From Zonotrichia leucophrys gambelii (Eukaryota > Chordata > Aves > Passeriformes > Passerellidae), in the NCBI RefSeq assembly GCF_028769735.1, contig NC_088172.1, positions 70,208,631-70,272,630 of the forward strand: a DNA stretch of 64,000 nt, written 5' to 3'. Within the stretch, counting starts at the first letter, position 1. Every line of letters begins with the position of its first letter. The position numbers and the translations under genes were made by a program. The notes beneath the pieces are model-generated. The model was not told the DNA's origin. It worked only from the letters and a program-made list of their open reading frames with translations, and searched no databases. Below, piece after piece: positions 32,981-47,585 of the stretch.

Positions 32981-35900
32981 TGCAGGCTAGGCCAAAGGGG
33001 CACACATCTCCCAAATCCCTTTCTGATCTGTTGATACAGATATCATCCCAGTGAAACAAATATAGGACATCCCTTGCAAATACAGAACAACCTTAGCAGG
33101 ACCAAACTCATTCCTTAGTCTGCTCTGAGCACTGGAGTAAAATCTCCTGCATTCAAATCTTGCCCATCTAAAAATCATGCAGAATATAAGTCTTAATCTT
33201 TCTGTAACAGTCACAAGCACAAACAAGTCTGAAAACTACATGGATTAAATAAAGGCAAGATACAGCTGTTGAGTAATTTGATTTTTGGCTTCAATACACA
33301 ATGCCTACCTTTGCTCTTTGCAGAAACTTGGTTAGTGCTCCCTAGGTCACCTCACAGCCAGTTCCCTTTTCACAAGCATTGGGAGAAATCAGACATGTCA
33401 GTGAAATTAAAAATAAGATTATTCAGATTTATTTAATCCAAGATCCAATGCCTTCTCTAATGCTTAAGAGTACACCCCCAGTTCTGCATGAGGTGAGGTG
33501 TATGTGTGCACATCCACCCAGTCAAACATTTTGAACAAGATGACAGCGTGGCAAGCTGTACTTGATTTAACATGTCTAGACAGCTGTAGGAACACATTAT
33601 TGAAATGTAATTAGTTTAGCATTCCTACTTTTTGTTATTTCTGTACTTCATATTTTTGCTGCACTTGTATTACGTTATTCATGTATTTCACTTGTTAATA
33701 CAACTTAACCTTTGATATTTCATCACTTTTCAAGTACTCAGTTCTATTGTCTTGATGTAAACTGAAAGGCTTCCAAAAAAAGCAAAACATGATCCAGCTA
33801 TTTAATATGACAGTAACTGAAGAGAGATATGCACTGATATTTTTGTTGCCATTCTTATTGCCACTGTTGCTGTTACACACACTTCTCTAGATACCTATTT
33901 CTGACTAGCCAGGTCTCTACATCTTCACATCACTTCTTCCTTCTGTCTTGCTCAGAAGCTCGTACCACAATCTTCTCCCTGCAGTCAGAACTGACCTCTC
34001 AGACTTGCTGCTTCTATCTCACCCTTGTTTCTCTACCCTCTTTTTAAGCCCTGCTTGCTTCTCAGCATGCTTGACAAACAGGAAAAGAAATAATTTCAAA
34101 AGAAAGTTTGATACTTCCAGGAAGCATCACGAAGGAAGCTTCCAGGAAGGAGGAAGGTAATTGAAAAGAAAATAACTGGGAAAGTCTTTTCCCCTTCCTG
34201 ATTGTATCCCTGTGATAATCTCTTCCTTGTTCCCTGTCAAGGAATAGAACAGAGAATTCCACTGTCTTCCTCATCGCCACCTTCACCACCCTCCAAAACA
34301 TTTTAAAATTTTTAGTAGCATATTCTAGGAGAGGCAAATAACCCACTCTTCAATTATCTTAATCTCAGTTTAAAATAGAGTGTGAACAGTGTACGGTTTG
34401 AAGTCATTTACTACAGCAACACTTGTTTCGTTCAAGTAGGTTTCCTCTAGTAATTTTGACAAATTCCAAAAAGATCTCCACTATCTGCAACACAGATTTT
34501 TTGTGTTTTGTATGGATGGCTTCACTTAAAAGTACCAAAGGAGCATATGCAGGCACAAGTGCTGGGGTTGTTTAGAAAGACCTAACTGTGTTTACAGGCA
34601 ACAAGCCCTTTGCTGATAAATTCTGTCACTGACACAGCCTTTTAGAGCAAGAGAGGAATTCACAGAAATTACATTCAATTTTGTCCTCTGGAAACCCATA
34701 ATGTACAAATCACGCATAGATTTGAAATCTGAGGTCTCTGCCAGCTGGTTTTATCAATCGCCTTTTGTCTTCCTTGTCTTTTCGACCACTACAAGGATTC
34801 TTTATATACAATCCTCAGGCAATGAACATCCTATCCTTAACTACAGCCATTCTCCCTGGTAATGAGATACATGACTATAATTTCCATTCACACAGTTGAG
34901 AGTGATCCAGAAAAAGGTACCAACCCAAATAGAGCATGCAGTGTAGTTTGATGTCTGATGGAATGGCTTCAACTCAATTCAATAAACTTATCGGCCAATA
35001 ATTCTTTTAATCTGTGCTGCATTTATTTTGTTTAAATCAATTATATTTAAACTAGATCCACAAATGGTTATGATGGTAAAGAGCTAAATTTCAGCCTCGA
35101 GTTATACCACTTACCAGTCCTAGGTCTCTTTTCCAAGAGATGAGAGAAATTGATTGCATGGAGCAAGCAGAACATTAAACACGACTGTGCCCAACCCATT
35201 CAGAAGTAAATGCTGATGACCTAAGACTGCTTAGTTCAAGATTGCTTAGTTGAGGGCTCAGACACTTTTCTTTGAAGAACTCTGACTTCACTACAGCTGG
35301 ATTCCAGATATCACTATGACTGCTATAGCAGTCCTTGGGGAACCTAATCCCACAGGAGAGTTCAGCTGAGTGTACTTCCAAGGATAGGCAGGCAGTCAAG
35401 CGCTTCAGCTGCAATTTCAAATATGAATTACACAAAATATTAGCACCCAGATGGCCTGCCTTTCCCAGAGTGCAGTACTTGTCCTGAAACAGAACTTCAA
35501 GCTCTTCAAGAGACTCATGCTTGAGTTCATATCAGTGCTTCAGGTTTGGGTCTGGATACTACTCCAGCTGTAAGCACAGCATTCAGGTGAACAAGCCTTC
35601 TTAAGTTTCCATTCAAATTATCCAGCTTCTCAGGTACTTAAGCATACCTGGACCCAAAAGGCTTTCACTTGAGTAACACAGGCCCAAAAGCCACATTTAG
35701 ACACAGACATCATCTAAGGCACAGAGTTAGGGTTACAATCCTCATCTCGGCTGTAATAAAGCAGCAGTAACTTTACAGCCCACCACAAGCAATTTTCCAC
35801 TGATGAAAGCTACATTGCACACTGTGATAAAGAAGTCAGCATCTTTACACACAAACTTAATATCCCCAGCTAAATACTACGCCATTGTCCACTTTATCAA

Positions 35901-38900
35901 CAGGACTCTTTCACAAGGTGGTCTGAATTTGGTCTTAGACACTGAGAATGAGACTCACTGCCACCTGAAATTATGTACTCATCTCAAATGATGCCTTTTG
36001 CCTAAGGTTATTATTTAGGACTTCTTTCACAACAATAATACAAATATTAGACAATAGTATTACAAGTCTCAAGCTGGAAGAGCACTTCAAGAAAATAAAT
36101 ACCTTGTCAAGAAAATAAATTCTTGAGATAGAGTTTCCCCCTCCCAACATACACAATTCCCTCAAATGAGAAAAAAGTCTAAATTGCAAGAGTCAATGTT
36201 CATCATTTCTAGGAAGAATAGGGAATAAAAATTAAATTAATATTACCTTACTAAAGAATATCCACTTGACATTTCATTTCCTGAAGGGAAACAAAATGCA
36301 CTAGGGAAGTCAACAAACTGTAAACAGTGACAAAGGACGGGACATAATGGAATTAAGTTATAAATGAATACAGTCGCCTCTGCATGCTGAATCACCATTA
36401 AAAATCTTCTCCCTCAGCAGTACATGAAGCCAAGATCTTTTTTCCCCTCTAATTTCCTGAACAGGGGAAAAAATGACAACAGACATAAGGATGTCACTGA
36501 CTCAGAAATCGCAGCTTCACAGGGTATGACCATTTTTGCAGTAATTTTTTGGTCAACATTTGTTCATTCCTTCTAGCATAGGCAATGGACTGACAGAAAA
36601 GCACTTTCACATCTCCTATGAAGAAAACCAGACTCAGCTACTTGAAGCAATCAGAATCAATTCTTGATATCAAAGACTTGTATTACAGTAACTCTGGAGT
36701 TAGCCAGGAGCCAGGCTAAGGGACTTGTAATGTTTAATTGTGTGGGTTCAATAGGTCTCTATATCCATCTAAACTAACATTTTCTAAACATCATAAAGAC
36801 TTTCCCCTACAGAATTTTCTGGAAAGCCTCCTCTTATCTCCTTGAGAAATTTTTGCTTTTGGAGCCAATACTCTTTGATCTCAGAAGTTGAGATGCATTT
36901 GTCTCAGTCTGTGTTTTCCCCCAGCAATTACATGCTTTGAACTGATTTTAATTCTGTTTGCCAGATCACCATGTTTTTCCAACATTCTTCTTCATTCTGC
37001 TGTATATCAATCTCTGTATTTTAAACCATGGAGCTGGGAATTCATTTTTGGGTGAATGCAACATTTAAAATAGTTTCTATAAAAGCACCAGCAGCCTTTG
37101 CCTGTCAGGCAGATGTTTATTTCCTAGTGAGCTCAGGGCCATAAAATCTTTTGAGAGTCCAGAGAGAAAAATACAGTACGTTTGGGGGTGGGTGCTGATT
37201 TTCTGGCCTCCTCACTTGTGAGCCTTTATAGACACACAAACAATCATGAAGACAGCTTAGCAAGAGAATTGTTAGAATGCCTACAGCAACAGTATACTAA
37301 GTGAAATAGCTTGTAGTCATACAGAGCTATTCTGTCTCCAAGGTTTTCAAAGAACTCCATGGTCTTTTATAATTGCTAAATAAACTGCATTCATTTGTTA
37401 GTTATTTTTTCAGAATTTGTCACTCTATTTTTTGAAGCAAAAGCAATGTAAATGTGCTGCTTGGTTTGCTAGAGTTAGCTGAATTAATGTGAATCTACAT
37501 AACTCAATTTATACATAGAATTTAGCCTATTGTTTCCAAGTCTTGCTGTAATCAAAAGTAAACCTAAACTGGCTGTTATGAATCACCATACTGTTCAATA
37601 GCAGGAAGAATAATGCTCTGAAATGGCAGTGAGGAAAAGAATGATTCACACTAAAATTTTTCTTTGAAAAGCCTCAGCACTCTTTGACCCTGATGCTGAC
37701 AGGAACAAAATTTTATCTTAAAGTTTTTAGCTTGTCTCTCAAAAATCCCTTCTGCTCTGGAATGACAGCACCAACTTTGAACATACATGCCTTTGAGAAA
37801 ATGAAACAACAAGTCCCCAACATTTATACACTTACCCCATTCCCCTGCAACTGAATATGCACAATTTTTTAGGAGCAATACATGAACGTCAGTTGCCATG
37901 AGTGACTGAAGCAAATTTGACTCAACATTCCCTCCAAACAGACTATGTTGTAATCACTCAGTTATTCCTTAATATTAGTCTTCTAAGTGTTCATTCTGGT
38001 TTCACTCACCTCATTCTGCTGGATGTACCTTGTTCAGAGTGTAGCCTTGAGATCCTCCCTCATCTCCAAATTTCCCAAAACTTCTAGTTGGGAACATTAC
38101 CACTGTTTAACTCTAATATCCATAAATACATTGATAGGCACAAGTTACAAAGATCACAATGCAATGATCTAGTTAAGACAAGCCAGAGAGAGAACTGCTT
38201 TGCTGTTCATGAAGAGCAGCTCCACAAAGCAGTAACAAGAATGGTGGAAAGAGTATCTGACCCAGTGAAGATCAGAGGGAGTTTTTCCTCCCAAGTCTGA
38301 ACTTGGGTAGAATGTCAAATCATACAGATGTATTTATATGCAACACATATCACAGCTCTGTGTGCACTTTTTAAAGCAGTAAAATATTTGTGCCTTTTGC
38401 AGCTGTTTACCCATACTTCCTGGCAGGGAAATACAATTACTATGAAGTAAGTGTTGCTTAATGAAGTCAGAATGGTGCAGTTCCACAAAAAAAAGTTTTA
38501 ATTGGAATTTCAAAGTGACACCTGGGATTTGCTCAAATCAATCTCTGAAGTCATCAGTGAAGGCAGCACAGGTAATTACATATAAACTTACAGAGGAGCT
38601 TCACTAAGTTACCAATGTACTGTGCTGCCAACAGAGGAAAGCTCTTGTTATGCCAAATTTGGAACAGGGTATTCTGTTCAGCCCATCACAACTATAAGTG
38701 CTGGGACATTTTCTTCACATTAAGCTGATTTCATGTGTATAAACTTATGTAAAATATGATGTAATATAATGTAGCCACAGTTAGAGGAGTTACACAACTT
38801 TCATATTGTTTCAGCTTCATCCTTACACAAGAATTTAAGAGTTGTCCACAGAACCATGAGCAGATCCTAAGAGTCCAAAAGCCATACAGGCATATTTGTC

Positions 38901-40188
38901 CAAATTCCAGCCACAACACATACAACTAAGACAGAGTAGGGTGCTGCAAGCCCAAGTTCACTAAACCTTATGTAACCTTCACTACTTAAATTCAAGACAT
39001 GTTTTCATTTACTACCTAAAGTAGAGACAAGTTCTCTTTAATGAATTTTATAAAGAATTTTGGTGAAGACTAAAACAACCCAATCTACCTAGAAGAAAGT
39101 AGTTTTCCATAGTACTTAATTTTAGTAGTATTACTTAGCATGTAACTTCAATTGCAAAATTCACATACTTCTCACATTGTCTTCCTGGACAGATTAGTCT
39201 TGTTTTCTTTCTTATCCTCTTTTCCTCCTTGGGATAACTTTATTATACAAACACATGCCTGATTTACTTCACACAATACAATTCCAGTTGTAGGTAAAGT
39301 ACTCTTGAGTTTTTCTTCTGTTCTCAGTGCATTCTGTGGCTGCCTCAGTCACTAAATACATTTTCTCAATGTGCCTCTAAAACAGGGAAGCAGTGGCATC
39401 TTCATTGTGCTTATGAGGAACTGTACCCTGGTGAGAGGGTGCACCAAATTGTCTTCCACGTGCAGGCAACACCAGACAATTTATTTCAGAAACAGAAATT
39501 TCACTGCTTTCATCTCAATGGGCAAAATGCACAGTGCCACTAAACATTAGCCCACAGACATCTCAGGCTGGAAAATGAAGTGTGTATTTAAATGCATTTT
39601 CTGAAGAACCATATAGCAACCAGAAGTGGATAGAGTGAAACTGAAAACTTCCTAGCCTCTTCCTGCTGCAATAAGCAGTTCTTACAATAGCTAAGTTGAA
39701 AGGAATTCCAAAAAGACTACATTTAGAATTTGTTCACTATCATATACATTTTAGGCCAATAGAAATCACACAACATTCCTTTAACAAATTTTCTTCATTA
39801 CTGCATTTATAAATCCAGGGATACAAGCACTGATATTTAGAGGATTCATGCTCAGATGAGTAGTGGTTACTATTTAACAGTGCCATTAAAGGAACTAGTG
39901 GGAACTGTCTGAGATAGATGTACCTGAATTACTAAAAAAAAAAAAAACAAAAAACCAAAACTTCCTACTGTTTCATGGACTACCAGGTTGAAAATAGAAT
40001 TCTATGGCTGAAATTTCTATACTGCTTCCATTGCTACTACTAGAGAATTTTTCACTCTGAGGTTCCAAATATTTAGGCAGATTACAGAAGTGTGACAGTA
40101 CTTTTAAACAAATAATACATCCCTTGAGAATTACTCAGAGTTTGTATCCCACAGGAGAGAAGTTCAAAATGCTTGACAGTAGAAATGC

Positions 40189-40207
40189 TACCTGCTACTA
40201 GCAGGTA
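40189..40207. repeat. Short palindrome, 9-bp arms, 1-nt spacer
   Basis: TACCTGCTA (40189-40197) and TAGCAGGTA (40199-40207) are perfect reverse complements around a single C. It is intronic with no known role. Confidence 0.6.
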
Positions 40208-43200
40208 ACTCAATTTCACATCCCAGGGTGACTTTAAATGCTGAAATTGCAACCTCAGTGGCTTGCTGAATTTTCAAGCTCTGTTGATGTGATACATAAC
40301 CTTACAGTAAAATTCAGCTTAAAAGCCAAAAGAATAAACTATTTACTGTTTTTAATAAGAGTACTATACTGCATGTTCTGAGCATTTTCAGAAGCGAAAC
40401 TGCTTACAAATGCACCAGAGCAAAAATTCCAGAAGGCATCTTGTATGAATTTTAATTGAAAAATGTTTAATGTGATTTAACTTTAATGTTTTTTACCCCA
40501 GTACATCCAAAAGCTCATCTGACAACGCTGTGATGGGGCATTTAAACATGACTGATTCCCTATAAATCAGAAGATGCTCAGAAGCACCTGGTCATGTTTG
40601 GCAGTTTTCTTCCCAGTGTACCAGTACCCCTCATTTCATTTGTTTCTAGCAGGACAGACTTGTCCCTAAAGGTAACAAAAGACTGACACTTGTTCCAGGT
40701 TCAAGACCACCCATTCTATATCACTGGATTGAAACAACCTATAGAAGTCCAGAAAAATCAAAACCAACACCAGCTACAGCTAGAGAAGAAAGTTTACTCT
40801 ACGGGGTACATTTTTCACAATTGCCAGTCTCTGGCACAGTGTTAATATTTTGAAGTAAAATGCATAGAAATGCTCATAAAAAACCCAACAGAATGAGTAG
40901 CTTTGCACTCCATGTTTACTGATAGCTATGAACTCTTGGACAATGCTACCAAGTATTATCTAGCTACTTTTCTCATCTCTAAAGAAATTTTATTTAATGT
41001 TACCATTAAAAAAAAGCTGTGAAGCACTTGCTACTAACTTTCTGGCCTCTGATTTTTAATAAAATTATTACATTTTCCTCTTCTTCCTTTTCAAGTATCT
41101 CCATATGGCCATTACCAATGCCTCTGCTCAATGAAGTAAGAGCCTGCCCCATTAAATAAGATTATACATTTAAGAGCAATTACAAAACACCATGAGATCA
41201 TCAGCCACACTCATACATTAGCTAGACAATGAATATCAACCACAAGCATGAACTAATTCACACAGTTCATCTCTAGTCAAAACAGGACTAAGAACTGCAT
41301 ATTTGTAGTTATCACAGGACACCTGACATGAGGTTTCAGACCCTAATCTTACCTCCCCATAGTTAATTCAAACATCGCTAACATTAAAATACTGACAGCT
41401 GAAATTTAGAACTCAATTTTTATGAAAACAAGCAGTCTTCTAATCTTCAAGTTCATCCCAGTACCTCCAAAAACCAGAAAGCCCAAACAGATATGGCAGG
41501 CCAAGTTCTAGGTCTCCTGTTCAGGCTAGAAGTACATCTGAAACCATGTAGCTTCCAACATCATACAGCTCAAACTGCACTCTGTACTAGCAGATACCTG
41601 AACTGCTTCATCAGAAGTTGCTGTCCCCATCTCCCACCTCACAGATCTAGAAAACAGGTAAAACAGGTAATGAGACTGGTTTTTAGGCTGGCAGAGAGCT
41701 CAGAATCACAAATTTTGACACCATCCAAATAGCTTGCATTTTACCTCTGAGTCAACACTTATGTCATGGCTGACCTTATCAGGCCATAGAAACTCTTTTT
41801 ACTACTTGTCCTCTGGCTGTTTTAGGGCTCACAAGCTTTTCAATAAGGGTAGAATGTTTTACTAACACACTGCTCAATAAGGGGCTTAGAATTTGATAAA
41901 AACCAGTCCAGGCTTCAGCTCCTGGTTTTCCTTCTCCTAGTCATGTCCCTCAGAGCACTGTAAGTAACAGTGGGACTCAAGCTAGAAAGAGCTAGAAGCA
42001 CTGGTTCCCTTGCCTTACAGCTATAGAGTCTTCTCCTTATGCTACCATAGAAGGAAAAAAACCAACTCACAGAATCCATCCATTTAGCGGCAGTTTGATA
42101 CTTGTGAGTACCACTGAGTGCATTGAAGGTAGAATGACTTAAACAGCCTGAAAAATGGAGTCAAAAGGAAAGATGGGGTTTTTTTTTTTGGTCAGAATCC
42201 AACCTGGAACAGTCACACCAAATACTGGAGAACTATAAAACCTGGAATTTGTAAACTCTTTGACTAGTAAGAGTCATGACAGATGATCACAAACCAACCC
42301 CGGTGGCCATTAATATTTTATTTGAAAGAAAACAACTGCTGACTGGAAAAAAAGCAGTATCATATTTACAAAAGAGACTACTGCTTGATGTTGACAGTGT
42401 GACTAAAAAAATACAAATTTTTCTGAAACTTCTAAGAAAGGGAGATAGTGCTTTGCAAGAAGTATACTTCACCACTCTGAAAATGTTAACTGAAAGACCT
42501 CCAGCTGCCCACTGCTCTTCCTATTAGAGCCAATAGTCTCATTTACCATCAACAAACCTACACTTGAAGAAAAGGAAGCAGGGACTTGCACTGAAGTGTA
42601 AATGGACAGACCATAAAGATGAGCAATGCAGAAATGCAAATATACACAAAGGAATTCTAGGTAAAGATTTAGAAGGCAAGTCTCTTCCCTAGAACCTCAG
42701 CAGAGCATAATTCTTTGTGCTACAGCAAAGGAAGTCTGTCAGGAGACTAAAGGTCTCAATGTTAATCAGTCCATTATTCAGCTGCAGGAACTTTTCTCCA
42801 AATCAAGCCAGCAGACGTTCTGTAATACCTAACCCATAATTCATCAAGCTCTTAATCTTCTAAGCCAAAACTTGTCCTCAAGCTCTGCACACAATGGGGC
42901 ATGAGCCAAGGCCACAAGCTGGGCACCTACACAATCTTTTTATTATAAATATGAAGCAGAAACTCTCAGGCAGCTCCATACTGTGCAGAAGTTCATAAAC
43001 ACGTAATAAATTAAATATAGAAAAAAATAGTCACCAATGAGACCACAGTGCTGAACTCCAGCTTTCCAAAAAGGTATCCATCATACTGACACTGACTACA
43101 CTCATAGATGTGCCTATTCTAGCAAAGCATTCACAAAGCACCCTTTTCTGAAGAAAAAACTATTATCAAGAAACAACATGATAGATTTCCGACAGCAAAA

Positions 43201-43414
43201 CAGATTCAATTGTTTTTCTCATCCAGGAAATCTGTTTTGTTGCTGCACAAAATGCAGAATATTGGAGCATTTGCTAACCTAAGAAATCTCATGTAGAGTT
43301 GTTTTAACCTTTCTCTGTCTTCAAGTGTTACTGCAGAAAATTTCAATATCTTTAAAAAAGCAGGGAGTGGGGGCTTTGTGGGGGGAGAGAAGGGAATATG
43401 CTTTTTGTACTCAC

Positions 43415-43590
43415 ATCGCAAAGGGGATGCAGGTTGATCCTGGCCCAACCTCAGTGGTAATGAGCCCTCAGTGGACTGCTCTCCTGAAATCACTTTTTTT
43501 ACTGGATAGTATTTGGGCTTAATCACATATTCCTGTGTTTGGCCATGATGAAGATTCATCATTAATGTCTGAGATGAAAGGGGTATCATC
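43415..43590 (-). CDS. LTBP1: LTBP1 exon A: long-isoform linker exon
   Basis: The exon is 176 bp, phase 2 in and phase 1 out. The acceptor is CTCTTTCCAAAACAG, the first base G completes a codon from the previous exon, and the donor is CGAT/GTGAGT. The 58 full codons (MIPLSSQTLMMNLHHGQTQE ... GEQSTEGSLPLRLGQ ... PLR) match the part of mammalian LTBP-1L just before the four-Cys module; HHGQTQEYV, KPKY and ISGEQSTEGS are near-identical. It has no cysteine and many Q, H and K residues, consistent with a flexible, basic linker in the matrix-binding N-terminal extension. It is specific to the long isoform because the short isoform starts downstream. The internal ATG at 43589 is not proposed as a translation start. 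Confidence 0.95.
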
Positions 43591-45721
43591 CTGTTTTGGA
43601 AAGAGATAGAAAAGACAAAACAATGTAAGAATTAATAAATTAGACTTAGAAACTACTTGTAAAAAAATTGAAGACACATTCAACTATAGTCCAAATTCTC
43701 AAAATACAGTTTGGGAAATCTACTACCTTAGAAGTAAGCACCTGATTTTCCAAGCATTTAGCACCATCATTGTCTTGTCAGCTCAAACTCCTAAGAAAGA
43801 CAGACTACAGGGATTATATAACTTTCTTTTTGACACGGCAAGAGAAATATCATGGACAGTTCAGAAAACAGGAAGGAACAGGGAAAAGCCCTGATCAAAA
43901 TGAGTTACAGCTCAAATTTGTTAACACAGAGCTTTCCAGACAGGTCAGAGAAGCAATAATGCGTTCAAACCTTATTCCATTTTTTACAATTCTCATTCCA
44001 TGCAAGGTATATTAAGTAGAACCTGAACCCATCTGACTTTCCCCTTCTGTTCCCAGAAATCATTACCTTTTTCACCATATCCCTCTAGCAAAAGAGCAAA
44101 GCACTGCTCCTCTTCCCCTTTTTCAGATATTTCTCACCTAATCACAAGGTTTGTGTCCCAGAGTCACATTACTTTGCCCATCCACTTTCTCTTTGCCTGC
44201 ACTATTGAACATCTCTGACAAATGTCCCATAACCACATGGCCTCCTTCAACAACAAAACCATTTTCCCTTCCTGTTAAACAAGAAGATTCCTTCAAGCTA
44301 AGGAATCTCTCACCACTAATCCTGACTCATATGTTTAGATTCCTCCCTATGACCTCAGCTTTTCACTGCACAAGGCCGTACCAACTTTCAACAACAACTC
44401 CCTCCTCTCCCTATCAAAAAGTCCTTGGTTATTTAGCAACCATCAGCAGTAGGAATAATTTCTTCACTAACAAACTGGCCTTCACTCTTCCAGCAATTTA
44501 TAAGGCAGCAGATTGGGCAGCTCTTAGCTACATGCAATGAAACTGCAAGCTGCTTTGGGGCCCAAGGCTGAAGAACCCCACCACCTAGCAAGTAACAAAC
44601 CTACTAATAACACACCTTCTAGAGTCATAGCTAGTGCAGATCAGACTGTAATGACACACACACCCTGGAGAGCAGAATTAATTACTAACTTATAACAGCG
44701 GCTATCAGGACTACATCATCCTTTGCTCAACTGTTGAAGGCATACAGAGTGGGATGCCGTAAGCCTCCTTTACTGCATTCTCAGCTGGGAGTATGTAACT
44801 AGTTTGGTCTTCAAAAATGGAAAAATGGGAAAAAAGTTATGGGATTTGAAACAATCATCCCTCAGAGCCACAGTTCTGCAGGGTAAATAACTGTCCTCTG
44901 AGAATAAGTCATGGACCCTATATTATAAAGGACAGCTGAGCAGCACTTCCCCACAGAGGTGAGAATGCAGAGTTTCAGCTAAGAACTTAGATGACTACTG
45001 CATTGTTTTCTGACATGTGGAGCCTGAGCCAGCCCCTATCTCCAAAGCAATGCCTAACTCCTTGGTCATGTTATTCAAGATGCTTAGAAACTGCTGTAGC
45101 CAATGGATTTGTGGTTAGAACAAACAATGGGGTTTTGTCCTACACAGATGCTCTTTTTCTCAAACTGATCCAAGTTAACAAGAGCATTCATTAATAGTGA
45201 CATTCTAAGCCTCCTGTGTAGAACAGAAACATAACTGCTCAGCTGTCTCCAAGTCAATATTTCTAATACAGTACTTACACAGTCTCATTACATTCAGTAC
45301 AAGTCCTTTTGCCAGACTAAGAGAAAATATTGTATTTTCTATGTTGTCTTTAGGGTTCCTACCAGAAGATCAAAAGACAGTCTTCATTGGTATTGGAGGT
45401 CAGGCTTGGAATCCAACACATTCTGATAAGAAGTATGACCGAAAAACCTCAGCCTGAGATAAAGCTGAAGTTGTTGCCTTCACTACTGCTTACATATGAA
45501 TTTAATTTCTTTGAAGAATCACTGCAATCACTCCTGCACAACTTGTTTTTTTCTAATGGACCCCATTTGATGCCTACACATAAGGACATCCATTTCTGGT
45601 TTTGCACTATGCTGAATGTAGAAGCAGGACTTAACAGCAGAGGTCAAAATACTAGATACAGATGCTGCCATTTAAGTGGCTGAATGTTTTCTGTTAAGGT
45701 TAAAATCAGTTGTAAAGCATT

Positions 45722-47585
45722 ACAGAATCCCAGAATGGTTAAGGTCGCAAGGGACCACTGGTGGGGTCAAACTCTGCTCAAGCAGAGTCTTCCTAATGAT
45801 CTCTAATTAGCAGTCCCCTAATTACCTTTGCTGCCCTCTGCTCAAACCCACTCCCAGAGCTCCATATTTCTCTTGTCCTGAGGAGCCAGGACTGGACTCA
45901 GCACTGCAGATGTGCCTCACCAGGGCTGGGCAGAGGGGCAGGATCAGCTCCCTTGACCTGCTGGTGCTGCTCTTCCTAATGCACCCCAGGATTCCATTGG
46001 CCTTCTTGGCCACAAGGGCTCACTGCTGGCTCATGGGTGGCTTGTTGTCCACCAGGACTCCCACGTCCTTTTCCACAGAGCTGCTTTCCAGCAGGTCAGA
46101 CCCCAGCCTGTACTGGTACAGGACTCTTCATTTGCCTTTGAACTTCAGACAGTTCTTCTCTGCCCATCCTCCAGCCTGTCAGGATCCTTCTGTACAGCAC
46201 CCTGGGGTATAGCCCAGAGATATCTTCCCAGTTCTGTGTCATCAGTGAACTTGCTGAGGAGGCATCTACCCCTTCATCCAGGTCATTGATGAATGAGTGA
46301 ACAACATGGGACCTGGTAAAATGTTCTGCCATTCAGACAGAATGAGAACCACCTCCCTGTCCACTCCTCCAACTAGGTTTGCCTATGAGGATGTTGTGAG
46401 AGACAACACAGTGTCGACTGTGTCGAAGAGCTTGGTGAAGTCCAGGTAGAAAATATTCATTCCTCTCCCCTCATCCATCCAGGCAGTTTTGTCACGGTAG
46501 AAGACAATTGGGTTGGTTGAGCATGATTTACCTTTAGTGAATCCATGCTAACTACTCCTTTCTGGTCTTCCACACACTTAAAGATGGCCTCCAGAACAAA
46601 GCACTCCATTACATTTCCAGAGATTGAGGTGAGGCAGTAGTTACCTGGGGACTCCTTCTTGCCCTTTCTGAAGGCTGGGGTGACATTTGCTTTCCTCTAG
46701 TACTCAAACATCGCTTCTGACTGCCATGACCTTTCAACCATGACCGTGAGTGGCCTAGCTGTGATGTCTGCCATCTTTCTCAGCCCTCGTGGATGCAACC
46801 CATCGTGGCCCATGGACTTCTGGATGTCAAGTTGGCCTAGGTGATTTCTAACCCAATCCTCCTTGACAAAGTGGAAGTCTTCCTTCCACCATTCCTTTTC
46901 CCTGGTGTCCCAGGTCAGAGACTCATAAGGGCTGGTCTCGTCAGTGAAGAGCGACAGACAGAAGGCATTCAGTAATTCTGCCTTCTCTGTATTCTCTGTT
47001 ACCAGACTTCCCACTTAATTTAAAAACAGGCCCACATTTTCTTTAATTTCCTATTTGTTATTGATGTATTTGCTTTCTGTACTTGATATCCTTGGCCAGG
47101 TTTTTAACGGGCCTCAGCCTTCCTTGCTGCATTTCTGCATACTCTGACAACATCTCTATTTATGTTTTAAATGTTCTGTCCCTGCTTCCTTCCTGTGTAT
47201 CTCTCACCTGTGCTTGGGCATTGACAGGAATTCTGTCAATCATCCATGCAGGTCTCTTGCCCACTTTGCTCAATTTCTCACTCATCAGGATGCACCATTT
47301 TTGAGCCCAAAAAAAATCCTTGAATACTGACCAGCAGTTGGAAGGTTTCAACTGTCTCAGATCCTTCTTCCCTGAAGGCAAATTCCAATGATATTTGTCA
47401 AAAAAAAGTCCCTGAATAGACTAAAGTTAACTCTCTGGAAGTCCAGGGTTGCAATCTTAATTGCTGCCCCTCTTCCTTCATGTAAGATACTGAGCTCCAC
47501 AATGTCCTGGTCACTGTAGCCACGGCTGCCCCGATCCTCGCATGTTCAACAAGGCCTTCCTTGTTTGTCCATATTAGATCTTTTT
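45722..47585 (-). mobile_element. CR1 LINE, 1.9 kb, with decayed ORF2 (reverse transcriptase)
   Basis: Read on the minus strand, this is CR1 ORF2 and its 3' end, with the 3' tail (CAGAATCCCAGAATGG) at 45722. Frames disrupted by stops and shifts still show CR1 strings: LDIQKSMGHDGLHPRGLRKMAD (46697-47014), FINDLDEG (46096-46332) and MAKKANGILGCIRKS with SRSRELILPL (45822-46013). Parts of the catalytic centre appear lost or scrambled, so it cannot be active. It lies in the same orientation as LTBP1 and is by far the longest CR1 in the window. The 5' limit is approximate. Confidence 0.92.

Larger units (their letters stand above)
25832..43414 (-). other. LTBP1 intron between exons A and B (17.6 kb)
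   Basis: For the long isoform this intron runs from the donor GTGAGT at exon A to the acceptor CTGACAG at exon B. It contains the LTBP-1S promoter and upstream exon part, a CR1 fragment at about 28715-29360, an older CR1-like fragment at about 32360-32980, and a poly-A tract at 30640-30659. The stretch 33000-43400 is AT-rich with only short unrecognised open frames and a 9-bp-arm palindrome at 40189-40207. I see no other gene. Confidence 0.88.

Noticed and set aside
43587..43589. ATG at the start of exon A as a translation start
   Set aside because: The acceptor CAG directly precedes it with one extra G, and homology runs through the junction. It is an internal methionine replacing another residue of the family.
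44151..44540. 129-codon plus-strand open frame
   Set aside because: It is low in complexity (S, T, P, L and F-rich), with no domain, splice signals or promoter. It is a chance frame in pyrimidine-rich intron.
45822..47381. Several minus-strand frames that could be taken for host genes
   Set aside because: Their translations are pieces of CR1 ORF2 or continuous with that element, broken by stops and shifts. They are annotated as one mobile element.
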